Assembly (NCBI GenBank): GCA_030950825.1
Contig: JAUZQT010000176.1
Span: 1 to 17,282, forward strand
Source: Mariprofundaceae bacterium
GTDB taxonomy: Bacteria; Pseudomonadota; Zetaproteobacteria; Mariprofundales; Mariprofundaceae
Length of the DNA stretch: 17,282 nt
Direction of reading: 5' to 3'
The notes below the pieces were generated by a model. It was not told where the DNA came from, ran no database searches, and saw only the letters and a program-made list of their open reading frames with translations. How positions within the stretch are numbered: position 1 is the first letter of the stretch; the number at the start of each line of letters is the position of its first letter. Of this stretch, positions 1 to 8,041 are shown one piece after another. The translations under genes and the position numbers were made by a program.

Positions 1-84
1 GGTCAGCTAAAGGTCGATGATTGGCGTGGCAATGGTGCAGTTCAATTTGTAGTTGATGATGTGTGTTTAGAAGTAGAGATTTAA
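1..84 (+). CDS. recJ: C-terminal end of RecJ-like single-strand exonuclease (partial)
   Basis: The frame is open from the first base of the window and ends at a TAA at 82-84, giving 27 residues. The tail contains a pattern of the form L-K-V-D-D-W-R-G followed by A-V-Q-F-V-V-D-D. This resembles the last beta strands of the C-terminal OB-fold of RecJ, where a W-[NR]-G...[SV]-Q-[LF] signature is common. RecJ is a 5'-3' single-strand DNA exonuclease of recombination and mismatch repair. Only the tail is visible, so the call rests on one short motif and could be wrong. The gene converges with the long minus-strand gene train that ends at yggT. Confidence 0.5.
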   Translation, partial: GQLKVDDWRGNGAVQFVVDDVCLEVEI

Positions 85-90
85 TAACTT

Positions 91-118
91 GTGTGGTTTG
101 AATTCGCACGCTTTTTTT
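91..118 (+). terminator. Probable intrinsic terminator of the recJ-like gene
   Basis: A short stem (GTGTG at 91-95 with CGCAC at 105-109, one G-U pair, 9-nt loop) is followed after two bases by seven T residues at 112-118. It lies 7 bases after the stop codon of the plus-strand gene. The stem is short, so efficiency is uncertain. No equally good terminator is seen for the converging yggT end between 85 and 198, and that gap holds nothing else I can support. Confidence 0.5.
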
Positions 119-198
119 ATCAAAATGCTAACTATTCAGCACGCCCATAAGGTAGCCAGATTGCCTCTAAAAATGTCATTCCCAAGTGCCTGTCTGCG

Positions 199-501
199 TT
201 AACGATTGATCAAGCCCAGTGCCAAATGTTGCAGGCTTTGAACGAGAAAACTTTGCAAAAAGAAAATGCTTAGAAGTAAAATAATTGGCGCAAAATCCAT
301 CCCACCAAAATATGGTACACGACGACGAATCGGAAATAAAAGCGGCTCGGACAATTGATGAATCATACGAACAATGGGGTTGTGTGGATCTGGTGAAACC
401 CAGGATAAAATAGCCCGCGCAATCACCACAATCATAGCAATAAATAAGATGGCATCCAAAATACCCGCCAAAGCCTGAATGAAATAACCAATATAAATCA
501 T
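199..501 (-). CDS. yggT: YggT family integral membrane protein
   Basis: This is a 100-residue protein with two strongly hydrophobic segments (about residues 5-32 and 69-90). Between them is the conserved loop carrying S-W-V-S-P-D-P-H-N-P and a downstream stretch of the type E-P-L-L-F-P-I-R-R. This is the single-repeat form of the YggT family; the E. coli protein has two repeats. The function is not firmly established; the family is membrane-bound and has been linked to osmotic tolerance and cell-envelope or division functions. Its ATG overlaps the stop codon of proC as ATGA (498-501), so it is translationally coupled and is the last gene of the train. The DUF167 (YggU) gene that often follows is not present in the remaining 198 bases. 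Confidence 0.88.
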   Translation of the reverse strand: MIYIGYFIQALAGILDAILFIAMIVVIARAILSWVSPDPHNPIVRMIHQLSEPLLFPIRRRVPYFGGMDFAPIILLLSIFFLQSFLVQSLQHLALGLINR

Positions 502-1304
502 ATTGCCAGATCCTTCGAGCGCTTAGCGGCTGCTGTAACCCCACTACGTATTGCTCTTGGTAAACCGCATTCATACATCTCATCCAAGGCTGCCTGTGTT
601 GTGCCACCTGGGCTTGTTACTTGTGCCCGCAAATCGGCAGCATTGCGGCCACTCTCAACCAGCATCTTACCAGAGCCTACAGCTGTTTGTGCTGCCAACT
701 TGGCCGCTAGCGCTTTAGGCAGACCCAAGGATTCACCCGTCGCTTGCATGACCTCTGCCAGTAAAAAGAAATAAGCTGGCCCACTACCAGATACCGCCGT
801 CACAGCATGTAAAAGTTTTTCTTCATCCACCCAAGCCGTTTCACCCGATGTGGCCAAAACATATTCCGCACGCTGTTTGTGCATATCATCTGCATCACTG
901 AATAATACCGACATACCTTCCCCAACCAAGGCTGGGGTATTGGGCATAACACGCACCAAACCTACTTTATCCGCGTTTAAATAGCGTTGCAGGCGAACCA
1001 TACCTAAACCTGCTGCAATACTGATGATGGTCATATTTTCAGCAAGGTAATCAGCAATTCCTGCTAACACGACATCCATCTGCTGCGGCTTTACCGCCAA
1101 CAATAAAACATCCGTATTGGTAATTGCTGTAATATTGCTTAGCTCCGTGCGAATAGCATATTGCTGATTCAATTCATCCAAGCGTGTTTCTTTGATATCA
1201 CTGACACAAATTTTTGAAGCCTTATGTCCTGAATGAATCAAACCAGAAATCAATGCTTCGGCCATGTTTCCGCCACCGATGAATGTAATATTTAGATGTT
1301 GCAT
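498..1304 (-). CDS. proC: Pyrroline-5-carboxylate reductase
   Basis: This 268-residue protein has the family's usual length. It begins with a Rossmann-type nucleotide-binding sequence (F-I-G-G-G-N-M-A-E-A, residues 8-17). It carries V-K-P-Q-Q-M in the middle, and the signature block V-S-G-S-G-P-A-Y-F-F with T-S-P-G-G-T-T-Q-A-A-L near the C terminus. ProC catalyses the last step of proline synthesis, the NAD(P)H-dependent reduction of 1-pyrroline-5-carboxylate in the cytoplasm. The gene lies 11 bases after yggS and overlaps yggT by ATGA. The yggS-proC-yggT order is a classic conserved block in Gammaproteobacteria. It has no visible promoter of its own, so it is probably co-transcribed with the glycan genes upstream. 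Confidence 0.96.
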   Translation of the reverse strand: MQHLNITFIGGGNMAEALISGLIHSGHKASKICVSDIKETRLDELNQQYAIRTELSNITAITNTDVLLLAVKPQQMDVVLAGIADYLAENMTIISIAAGLGMVRLQRYLNADKVGLVRVMPNTPALVGEGMSVLFSDADDMHKQRAEYVLATSGETAWVDEEKLLHAVTAVSGSGPAYFFLLAEVMQATGESLGLPKALAAKLAAQTAVGSGKMLVESGRNAADLRAQVTSPGGTTQAALDEMYECGLPRAIRSGVTAAAKRSKDLAI

Positions 1305-1315
1305 GTTCTGCCTTT

Positions 1316-1987
1316 TTAAGTTTCATTAAAATGTGTGGCGTTATATGAGTCAAACAACGTGCTTCCCAAACGCACCATGCTTGCCCCCTCTTCGACAGCA
1401 AGCGCCCAATCGCCACTCATGCCCATACATAATTCGGGAACTGTGCCATACTCTTGCTGCAAGTCATCCCCTAGTTTTCGTAAACGTTGAAAAGCCGCCC
1501 GCGCATCTCCATCCTTAGCTGCCATGCCCATAAGCCCGATCACTTCCAGCCCTTTTAGCTCAGAAATAGCAGTATATAACGCCCTTAATTCCTCTGGCAG
1601 GATTCCCTGCTTCTGTAATTCATTTGAAATATTCACCTGTATCAACACTGGCAATTGGCGTCCATCAACATGCTTGGCAACAAGCTTGGCAGTATCAAGA
1701 TCATTCAATGAGTGCCACATATAAGCATATTTGCCAATATACTTGGCTTTATTCTTTTGTAGTGGGCCAATAAAATGCCATTGTGCATGTGGAAATTTCA
1801 TCGCTCGATCACGCAGATTCTGTGGCCGAGATTCGCCAAAATCACATTGTCCAGCATCAAGCAGGGTTTGAACTGCTGCATCGGATGTGTACTTTGAGAC
1901 TGCGATCAAACGCGTATGGCTTGTTGCCAATGCCGTGCAAATATTCGCCCACTGCTGAATAAGTTGATTCACTTGAGGATGATTCAT
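1316..1987 (-). CDS. yggS: YggS/PLPHP pyridoxal-phosphate homeostasis protein
   Basis: This is a 223-residue single-domain fold-type III PLP protein. The PLP lysine is in L-I-A-V-S-K-Y (Lys32). Further family markers are F-G-E-S-R-P-Q-N, W-H-F-I-G-P-L-Q-K-N-K, L-I-Q-V-N-I-S, G-L-M-G-M-A and M-G-M-S-G-D-W-A-L-A-V, followed by V-R-L-G-S-T-L-F. Members buffer PLP and affect amino-acid homeostasis and have no proven enzyme activity. I place the start at the ATG at 1987, which overlaps the TGA of the upstream gene as ATGA (1984-1987). The frame stays open further upstream, but those residues (from a possible start at 2059) are unlike the family. It is directly followed by proC, its usual partner. 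Confidence 0.94.
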   Translation of the reverse strand: MNHPQVNQLIQQWANICTALATSHTRLIAVSKYTSDAAVQTLLDAGQCDFGESRPQNLRDRAMKFPHAQWHFIGPLQKNKAKYIGKYAYMWHSLNDLDTAKLVAKHVDGRQLPVLIQVNISNELQKQGILPEELRALYTAISELKGLEVIGLMGMAAKDGDARAAFQRLRKLGDDLQQEYGTVPELCMGMSGDWALAVEEGASMVRLGSTLFDSYNATHFNET

Positions 1988-3102
1988 CGGGATGCTGCCC
2001 GCCCCATTAAAACCGTTAGAATGGTATAAAAAACAACCGTTTGCCCCAGTAATAACCACACACTAAAAATAGGGCTTTTAACCAATGCCAATGCAGCCAA
2101 GCCAACCACACATGAAAATCCCACAATCAACATGACTGCTTGAGCTTGTGAGCAGCCCAAGCCCATTAAACGATGGTGCAAATGATCTCGGCCAACATAC
2201 TCAATCCATTCACGCATATTGCGTACATCACCACGCTGAATACGTGCTACCGTGGTATGGATCATATCGAAAATCATGACTGAAAAAATAAGCAATGGCC
2301 CCGCATAAGCTTTGATTGCACCATCCGATGACCAATCTCCCATCACCGCAATGGCTGCCATCATCCAGCCCAAATAAGTGCTTCCCACATCGCCCAGAAA
2401 ACTCCGTGCGGGTGTATTATATCGCGCATTATCAGGTAAAAATCCCAATGCACCGCCAGCCAAAGCCAAGCATAAAAACAACATATAGGTTTGACCCGTA
2501 TGCCATGCTAGCAAACCCATTAGCAGGCATGTGGTGGTAGCAAGTGCTGAAGCGAGCCCATTAATGCCATCTAAAAAGTTAAAAGCATTGGTAATACCAA
2601 TCACCCAGAAGGCAGTGATGATATACTCCAATGTCTCACCCCACCACACATCGGGCGCAAAATGGATATGTACACCAGTCACCATCAAAATTCCCAATGC
2701 CAACAGTTGTCCAAGAAGCTTGATGGAAGCAGAAAGTTCGTGAATATCATCCCATAATGATAAACTACCAACAATCAATGCCGATATGCATACACCTTTA
2801 AGTTCAATGGAATAATTAAAGTTTAAAAACAATGTGATATTCACGGCCAAAATAACGGATAAACCACCAATGCGCGGTGTTATCATGGTGTGTACACGTC
2901 GAGTATCAGGCATATCCAATGCCCCAACTTTATGCGCTAGGACAATCACATATGGCATAAACCCATAAGCCATCAGGAATGCAGCCAGCGCCAATACAAT
3001 GCTTTGCGTAAATAGACCATGCAATGTCCATGGAAATGCCAGTGTTAAACCTGCACTCAGGCCAACAATCCGCATCAGTGGGTGATCTAACAGCTGAAAC
3101 AT
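1984..3102 (-). CDS. WecA/MraY-type undecaprenyl-phosphate sugar-1-phosphate transferase (GPT family)
   Basis: This 372-residue protein has about ten hydrophobic segments. It carries the hallmarks of the polyprenyl-phosphate N-acetylhexosamine-1-phosphate transferase family: P-D-x-R-x-x-H (residues 65-71) with T-P-R-I-G-G, the Mg-binding D-D (118-119), N-A-F-N-F-L-D-G-I-N-G-L (172-183), F-L-G-D-V-G-S (235-241), and a late D-H-L-H-H-R (306-311) typical of the WecA/TagO branch rather than MraY. It should transfer a UDP-linked HexNAc-1-phosphate to undecaprenyl phosphate at the inner membrane, starting a glycan. Its start overlaps the DegT-type gene by 16 bases and its end overlaps yggS. The exact sugar cannot be told from sequence. 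The linkage to an amino-sugar aminotransferase and a deacetylase fits glycan initiation. Confidence 0.9.
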   Translation of the reverse strand: MFQLLDHPLMRIVGLSAGLTLAFPWTLHGLFTQSIVLALAAFLMAYGFMPYVIVLAHKVGALDMPDTRRVHTMITPRIGGLSVILAVNITLFLNFNYSIELKGVCISALIVGSLSLWDDIHELSASIKLLGQLLALGILMVTGVHIHFAPDVWWGETLEYIITAFWVIGITNAFNFLDGINGLASALATTTCLLMGLLAWHTGQTYMLFLCLALAGGALGFLPDNARYNTPARSFLGDVGSTYLGWMMAAIAVMGDWSSDGAIKAYAGPLLIFSVMIFDMIHTTVARIQRGDVRNMREWIEYVGRDHLHHRLMGLGCSQAQAVMLIVGFSCVVGLAALALVKSPIFSVWLLLGQTVVFYTILTVLMGRAASR

Positions 3103-4121
3103 ACTTTTAACCCCCGTTCATATTGTTGATATTCATGTTGGCTCATGGTCGGCAATAGTGGCAGAGATATGCAATCTTTCCATGCCTGATATGCACCATC
3201 ACAAATATCAGAAGTCGCCATATTGAGTGGCTTTTGAACAGGCAGCGATGCAGCAATACCATGATTACGCAAATGCTGAATCAGCGTTTCTGCATTATTT
3301 TCAGCTCGGATAATATAACGGTAAGCACTACCAAACTGACGATTGGAAAGGCTTTGCACGTACCGATCTGGCAAACGTTGATCCAGCCATGTCATATGCT
3401 GTCGGCGCTGCTGCATTTCATTTTTACTGCATTGCAAACGAACCAAGGCCAGAGCCGCATGTATATCTGAAAGCTGATGATGACCCACATAGCTTTGTTT
3501 AAAGCCAGTGACATCAGGGTTCGACATATGACGAACCTCTGTGCAAACTTCCAAATCGCCCATCACCATACCACCATAAGCTCCCCCCCATGGTTTGGTT
3601 GCATAAAAGGAGGCAATGGACACATCACCAAAGCTTCCAACCGCCTGCCCATCCAGCATTGCGCCCGCAGCCTGAGCAATATCTTCAATCACTGGGCATG
3701 GCCAAGACTCCTTCACCAATGGCTCCAGCATGCCAAACGGGTGAACCAAAATAAGTGCATCCAAATCAGCGGCTATCGCTACGGCTTTATCTTGATCCAA
3801 ACGTAAATCATGGTTGCAATCCATACAAACAGCTTCACAGCCTGCAGCCCGCACGGCAAATAACAAAGATGCGCAGGCATAGGCAGGAATGCCAACCTTT
3901 TTAATGGTATTACTTGCGGATAAAGCGCGAATTGCCAGCATCAAGGCACTGGTTCCTGAATCTACGGCAACAGCATCATCTTGACCTACCCGTACACAGA
4001 TTTCTCGTTCCAACTGTGCAGCTTTTGTATGACATGCCGTATATCCTGAATCAACAACAGCCTGTACAGCCTGCGAGAACGATGCATCGAAACTAGGGCG
4101 AGCGTGTGGAATCATATTCAA
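3087..4121 (-). CDS. DegT/DnrJ/EryC1/StrS-family PLP aminotransferase
   Basis: This 344-residue protein is slightly short for the family (about 360-400). It shows D-S-G-T-S-A-L in the cofactor phosphate region (residues 54-60), V-H-P-F-G (126-130), E-D-I-A-Q-A-A-G (146-153, where Asp147 should contact the pyridine nitrogen), and S-F-Y-A-T-K-P-W-G-G with the likely Schiff-base lysine at Lys176. These enzymes transaminate nucleotide-linked keto-sugars to amino-sugars in the cytoplasm. A few members act as dehydratases instead, but the retained lysine argues for aminotransferase chemistry. It starts 9 bases after the stop of the PIG-L-type gene. No sugar dehydratase or epimerase that would make the keto-sugar is in this window, so the substrate must come from elsewhere. 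Confidence 0.88.
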   Translation of the reverse strand: MNMIPHARPSFDASFSQAVQAVVDSGYTACHTKAAQLEREICVRVGQDDAVAVDSGTSALMLAIRALSASNTIKKVGIPAYACASLLFAVRAAGCEAVCMDCNHDLRLDQDKAVAIAADLDALILVHPFGMLEPLVKESWPCPVIEDIAQAAGAMLDGQAVGSFGDVSIASFYATKPWGGAYGGMVMGDLEVCTEVRHMSNPDVTGFKQSYVGHHQLSDIHAALALVRLQCSKNEMQQRRQHMTWLDQRLPDRYVQSLSNRQFGSAYRYIIRAENNAETLIQHLRNHGIAASLPVQKPLNMATSDICDGAYQAWKDCISLPLLPTMSQHEYQQYERGLKVCFSC

Positions 4122-4130
4122 TAAAAGCCC

Positions 4131-4805
4131 CTATAACAGCATGCGAATGGGCATAAAGGCTTCGGCACATGAAAGCTTGCTTTGCATGCCCCGAAAATGA
4201 ACCGTCGCCAGTGCTATTTCAATAATATTCAAACGTATATGTGTACGCTCAAGTTGCGAGGCATGGGCTGACAAGGCTTTTAATTTTAGCTGTAAAACAT
4301 TATTTATTCCCATAAAGGCAGTCGGTTCAAAAGTTGTTGTTGATGGCGTTTCATAAGCTAGGACATTGGGCACATAACGGGTAACTGAATGTGCAACTTT
4401 CGCCAGTATGCGATGATCTTGATGGGTATCTTCACTGTGATTCACATACACAATATCTGGTTTCACTTGCTGGATAATTGATTCAAGTTTGATCATTAAA
4501 TCTTGTTGCTGATTCGGCAGCATGGTATCCCGAAACTCGCCCCAGTGAATGCAGTGGACACCCAAAATATCTGCAGCGAGCTGTTGTTCAGCTTTGCGAA
4601 TATCCGCAGCACCGCCAACATCACCGAAGGTCGCAATAAAAATATGCACCTCATCACCGCGTGCAGCATGTTCGGCCAAAGTTCCACCACAACCAATTTC
4701 TAAATCGTCAGGGTGTGGCGCCAATGCCAAAATTCGCTGTGGGCTATGTTCTGGTGTCCGTTTCGGAAGGCATTGCGAGGTGCCCTCATTTTGTTTATCC
4801 GTCAT
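4131..4805 (-). CDS. PIG-L/LmbE-family de-N-acetylase
   Basis: This 224-residue protein has a poorly conserved 24-residue N-terminal tail, then the zinc motif A-P-H-P-D-D-L-E-I-G-C-G-G (residues 29-41, with H31, D33 and D34). The second motif, H-Q-D-H-R (128-132), supplies the third metal ligand. Characterised relatives remove acetyl groups from N-acetylglucosamine units (PIG-L, MshB, BshB). In this setting a GlcNAc unit of a nucleotide sugar, lipid intermediate or growing glycan is the likely substrate; that is inference. There is no signal peptide, so it acts in the cytoplasm. Its ATG overlaps the WbqC-family stop as ATGA (4802-4805), and the DegT gene follows by 9 bases. An acyltransferase working on the freed amine would be a natural partner. 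Confidence 0.9.
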   Translation of the reverse strand: MTDKQNEGTSQCLPKRTPEHSPQRILALAPHPDDLEIGCGGTLAEHAARGDEVHIFIATFGDVGGAADIRKAEQQLAADILGVHCIHWGEFRDTMLPNQQQDLMIKLESIIQQVKPDIVYVNHSEDTHQDHRILAKVAHSVTRYVPNVLAYETPSTTTFEPTAFMGINNVLQLKLKALSAHASQLERTHIRLNIIEIALATVHFRGMQSKLSCAEAFMPIRMLL

Positions 4806-5497
4806 GGTTCCATGCCTCCCATAGCGTGAATAATGCCCCTTGATGCATCACCACAATTAAACAATAGATCCAACAGGCTTAAATGTGAAATGAAATCGCC
4901 ATGTAATTGGGGGTAACTCGGTGCCTGAACATGTTGGAAATATAATTTTAAACCAGCATCCTGAAATATTGTTTGTTGTAAATAGTTGCGACCTTCACTA
5001 CCCGATAAATAAGCCGAACCATCCAGAGCCTGACACAATTCAATCAAACGGCCAGTTGGGTCATTCGACACAACGCCCAAATCTGAAGCCAAAAGTAATG
5101 GGGCATCACATCCCAATATGTCCCCCAGTACCCGTATCATCGCCACATTCAAGGCACTTAGGCTGTGCCAAGGCTGTTGAAGTACCGCCTTGAGTGCCGG
5201 TAGATATTCACCCATATATGGTGCCTTGGCGTAGTTTTGCTCAATAGCAGCCAGCTGTTTTCGAGCCCACGGCGTTGCTGCAACACCGACTTGCTCAATG
5301 CTTTGTGGAAAACGATACGTTACAGGGACAGTCAGCCACTGTGCGCCTTGCGGACTCTTAATGCGATTGCGATTCTGCCACTCGTTTTTATGATATTGTA
5401 CGGTGTCTAAAATAATAAAGGCATCAGCAATCATCCAATTATGAAAGAAACCTGGCCATGGCAAATAATTAGGCTGATGAATGGTAATCAATTTCAT
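4802..5497 (-). CDS. WbqC-family protein
   Basis: This 231-residue protein begins with the family signature I-H-Q-P-N-Y-L-P-W-P-G-F-F (residues 5-17), followed by D-T-V-Q-Y, W-Q-N-R-N-R-I-K and W-L-T-V-P-V. That arrangement is diagnostic of WbqC-like proteins. The family is found in O-antigen and other surface-glycan clusters, often beside DegT-type aminotransferases. Its chemistry is not settled to my knowledge, and modification of an amino sugar is the usual guess. There are no membrane segments, so it is cytoplasmic. It overlaps both neighbours by ATGA (5494-5497 and 4802-4805), which ties it to the PHP-type gene and the deacetylase. Confidence 0.88.
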   Translation of the reverse strand: MKLITIHQPNYLPWPGFFHNWMIADAFIILDTVQYHKNEWQNRNRIKSPQGAQWLTVPVTYRFPQSIEQVGVAATPWARKQLAAIEQNYAKAPYMGEYLPALKAVLQQPWHSLSALNVAMIRVLGDILGCDAPLLLASDLGVVSNDPTGRLIELCQALDGSAYLSGSEGRNYLQQTIFQDAGLKLYFQHVQAPSYPQLHGDFISHLSLLDLLFNCGDASRGIIHAMGGMEP

Positions 5498-6954
5498 TCA
5501 ACATGCACCAAAAATGGATTAGCAACCATACGCAGGCCTTGCTTGATTTGTAATCGAATCACATGCCCTCCTTTTTCTACCGCTAATTTAACATCAAACA
5601 AGTGCGCCGGTGACTGCTCTGAATCAATCCTCAAAGGGGTGGTTTGTATCAGTTTACCATCAATAATCCACTCGCCCAGAAAGAATTTGGGGTATTTTTT
5701 ATCGGCGCTAGCGCTTTGAAAAGCCTCCGTTAATGCAACAACGACATGTAAAGGGGCACGAACATGGGCTTCATCACCTGGCATCAAACGCAATCCATTG
5801 GCATCTTCCAAGTACAATGTGCGCAACGATATATTTTGATCTTTTTTCATTCCCCAAGCAACCATATGTCCCTGCTGCATCGCAGCTAGAATCGCTTTTG
5901 TTTTTTTGCTTGTCGCCCACACATCCATGGGAAAGTTCCCCAGATATTCATTTGCCATGCCTTCTTCATGATAATCACCTGCCGCCACAGCCCAAATAGG
6001 TTTTTCATGCACGCCAAGCATATAACCCATCATATATTGATCCCACAAACCGCCTGCTAGCGTATTTTGATCACTTTCGCCATACAAGGCCGCAAAAGCA
6101 TCAGCCGTAGGCTCCTCAAATACACGCTGATTGTATGGCGGCGTGTTCAACTTGATGCCCATTGGGCCACTGCGAACACCAGATAGTGTGCCTGGATGCG
6201 CCCAAATGACAAAAAGCCCTTGTTGATGCGCGGATTGCATGAATGCCTCATCGGCACCCTCATCGGCATCCATTTTCGTCAACCACAAAATAAGAAGAAC
6301 GGTAAAGGATACAGCCAATAGCCCAGCCCATTTTTGTTGGCGGCAATAAATAAGCACGCCCATAATCACCAAAAACAACAGCGACCAAAAGATCAAAGAA
6401 ATACCTTGATGACCGTGTGCATAACTCAAATCATAACTACTAAGCCCCTCAACCTGCTCAGGCTTTTCAATGCCAAGTGTAATCAAATGCCTATCTGCAT
6501 GGTGTAGGCTAAGGTTTTTAAATGGAACGCCCGACCATGTATAACCTGGCATGGATTCAGTACCTGCGAATAATTGTATGTTTGGATGCTGTAAAATTTG
6601 GCGGTCTAAAGCTGAAAAGAAATCCTTTAAGCCAGTGGTATAAAGCGAAGGGTGCTGCATACTATAGCCTAAAATATTGGCAATCGGCTCAATGCCAAAG
6701 CGAATAGAAACGCGGTCATGTTCGGTGAATGCTAAGGCATCAATACCGCGTTTTTCTGCCAAATGAATAAGCGTTGCCATATCATGTTTACCATCGGAAT
6801 GTGTACTGCGAACATCAATCAATACCCGTACAGGCACCAGATCAATAGTCGCTGCAAAAGGCTTACTGGCAAAGCCACCAGTAAACATCAGTGCTAAACC
6901 ACAAAACAGTAAAAACTTAGGCACGAACATGCTGGTACACACGCTCCAGCCCAT
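5494..6954 (-). CDS. Membrane-anchored PHP-domain (CehA-like) metallohydrolase with an internal transmembrane hairpin
   Basis: This is a 486-residue protein. The N terminus has a signal or anchor segment (about residues 11-30). PHP-type motifs follow: H-S-D-G (52-55), G-I-D-A-L-A-F-T-E-H-D (70-80), A-G-T-E (130-133), V-I-W-A-H-P-G (249-255) and A-A-G-D-Y-H-E-E (324-331). Two transmembrane helices (about 184-204 and 209-226), joined by a short R-Q-Q-K loop, interrupt the domain between Glu133 and His253. The positive loop suggests it is cytoplasmic and that both catalytic halves face the periplasm. The first motif lacks the usual HxH (it reads D-V-R-S-T-H-S-D-G). An Ig-like or beta-rich C-terminal part (from about 375) ends the protein. 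The start may instead be the ATG at 6930, which gives a cleaner signal peptide; the ATG at 6954 has a GGAAG 9 bases upstream. The substrate is unknown; a phosphoester or glycan phosphate is possible. Confidence 0.75.
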   Translation of the reverse strand: MGWSVCTSMFVPKFLLFCGLALMFTGGFASKPFAATIDLVPVRVLIDVRSTHSDGKHDMATLIHLAEKRGIDALAFTEHDRVSIRFGIEPIANILGYSMQHPSLYTTGLKDFFSALDRQILQHPNIQLFAGTESMPGYTWSGVPFKNLSLHHADRHLITLGIEKPEQVEGLSSYDLSYAHGHQGISLIFWSLLFLVIMGVLIYCRQQKWAGLLAVSFTVLLILWLTKMDADEGADEAFMQSAHQQGLFVIWAHPGTLSGVRSGPMGIKLNTPPYNQRVFEEPTADAFAALYGESDQNTLAGGLWDQYMMGYMLGVHEKPIWAVAAGDYHEEGMANEYLGNFPMDVWATSKKTKAILAAMQQGHMVAWGMKKDQNISLRTLYLEDANGLRLMPGDEAHVRAPLHVVVALTEAFQSASADKKYPKFFLGEWIIDGKLIQTTPLRIDSEQSPAHLFDVKLAVEKGGHVIRLQIKQGLRMVANPFLVHVE

Positions 6955-8041
6955 CCATCATAGCTTCCACCGAATAAGCCCTAGATCGTATCCGTGTCGC
7001 TTCTTGAATGGATGGATGCCAAGCCTGCAATAAAGCTTCAGCAACCTGCTCACTTTCTTCCGCATTCACCACACAGCCAACATCCTCATCCACCAATTCA
7101 CGCAAGCCACACACATCCGAAACGATACAAGGGAGCCCCGCAGCAAAGGCTTCAACCACGGCGCGTCCCATGCCTTCATTGTGTGATAATAAAGCAAAAC
7201 ATCGCGCCGATGCCAGGAAAGGAAGGGGATCCTGCCAGCCTGCAAAATAGACTTGTTCCTCAATACCCAGTGCACAAGCCAGGCTTTGTAAACCTTGTCG
7301 CTCTTCGCCATCGCCAAGCAATGCCAAACGCGCGTTTGGCTTGTGTTGACATACAATCGCCCAAGCCTTGATTAAACGTTCCATACCTTTAATGGGTACC
7401 AAGCGCCCTACCGACACAGCATCCCATTTCAATGCATTCGTTTGCCTTTGAAGCTGACAAATATGCCGTTCAATACGCTGTACATCAACACCACTAGGGA
7501 TCACATGCCACTGCTCGGATCGACCAATCGACAATTTTAAATGATCGTCTCGTTCAGCTCTGGTCAAAGCAATCAAGGCTTTCGTTCGATAAGCCAAAAG
7601 GCGCTCAATGGCAATGAATATTTTTGTTTTTAACATACCAAAATAACCATGAAAAATATGTCCGTGCGGCGTATGCACAACGCCAACCTCCAAACCTCGT
7701 GCTGCCAAGCGCCCCAATGCGCCAGCTTTGGAAGTGTGGGTGTGAACAATATCAAAGCCTTGCTGCAACAGTATTTTGATTTCTCGGTATGCCTGCCAAT
7801 CATGTTTACCCATACTACGCAACATCGATGGTAAAATGGCAATATGCCCACCCAGTGCCTTAAATACAGCGGTGTCAGTATCAACTCTTGCCTGTTCCTG
7901 TGACGACATATCCGATTCAAAGCTTGGCCCATAAGCCAGTGTTACTTGATGCCCAGCTCTGCATTGTTCGATACCTGAAAGCAGGGTGTTCACGGCCGAA
8001 CCACCACCATCCATGCGGGTAATCAGGTGTAGTATTTTCAT
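6917..8041 (-). CDS. GT4-family glycosyltransferase
   Basis: This 374-residue protein has the family's usual length and the GT-B fold pattern. The N-terminal domain begins I-L-H-L-I-T-R-M-D-G-G-G (residues 3-14) and carries V-H-T-P-H-G-H-I-F-H-G-Y-F (122-134). The C-terminal nucleotide-sugar domain has S-V-G-R-L-V-P-I-K-G (210-219), L-L-G-D-G-E-E-R and the E-x7-E motif E-G-M-G-R-A-V-V-E (289-297). It is a retaining cytoplasmic glycosyltransferase expected to extend a lipid-linked sugar. The H-T-P-H-G-H...G-Y-F pattern is common in relatives that work early on undecaprenyl-linked amino-sugars. It is coupled to the upstream glycosyltransferase by ATGA (8038-8041) and overlaps the PHP-type gene at its 3' end. 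Donor and acceptor cannot be read from sequence. Confidence 0.9.
   Translation of the reverse strand: MKILHLITRMDGGGSAVNTLLSGIEQCRAGHQVTLAYGPSFESDMSSQEQARVDTDTAVFKALGGHIAILPSMLRSMGKHDWQAYREIKILLQQGFDIVHTHTSKAGALGRLAARGLEVGVVHTPHGHIFHGYFGMLKTKIFIAIERLLAYRTKALIALTRAERDDHLKLSIGRSEQWHVIPSGVDVQRIERHICQLQRQTNALKWDAVSVGRLVPIKGMERLIKAWAIVCQHKPNARLALLGDGEERQGLQSLACALGIEEQVYFAGWQDPLPFLASARCFALLSHNEGMGRAVVEAFAAGLPCIVSDVCGLRELVDEDVGCVVNAEESEQVAEALLQAWHPSIQEATRIRSRAYSVEAMMDGLERVYQHVRA

Noticed and set aside
128..175. Short ATG frame of 15 codons downstream of yggT on the minus strand
   Set aside because: Too short and without a ribosome-binding site; it does not resemble the DUF167 (YggU) gene that often follows yggT.
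176..607. Minus-strand open frame of 143 codons overlapping yggT and proC
   Set aside because: It is in a different frame from two clear genes, and its Cys/Tyr/Ser-rich translation resembles no family.
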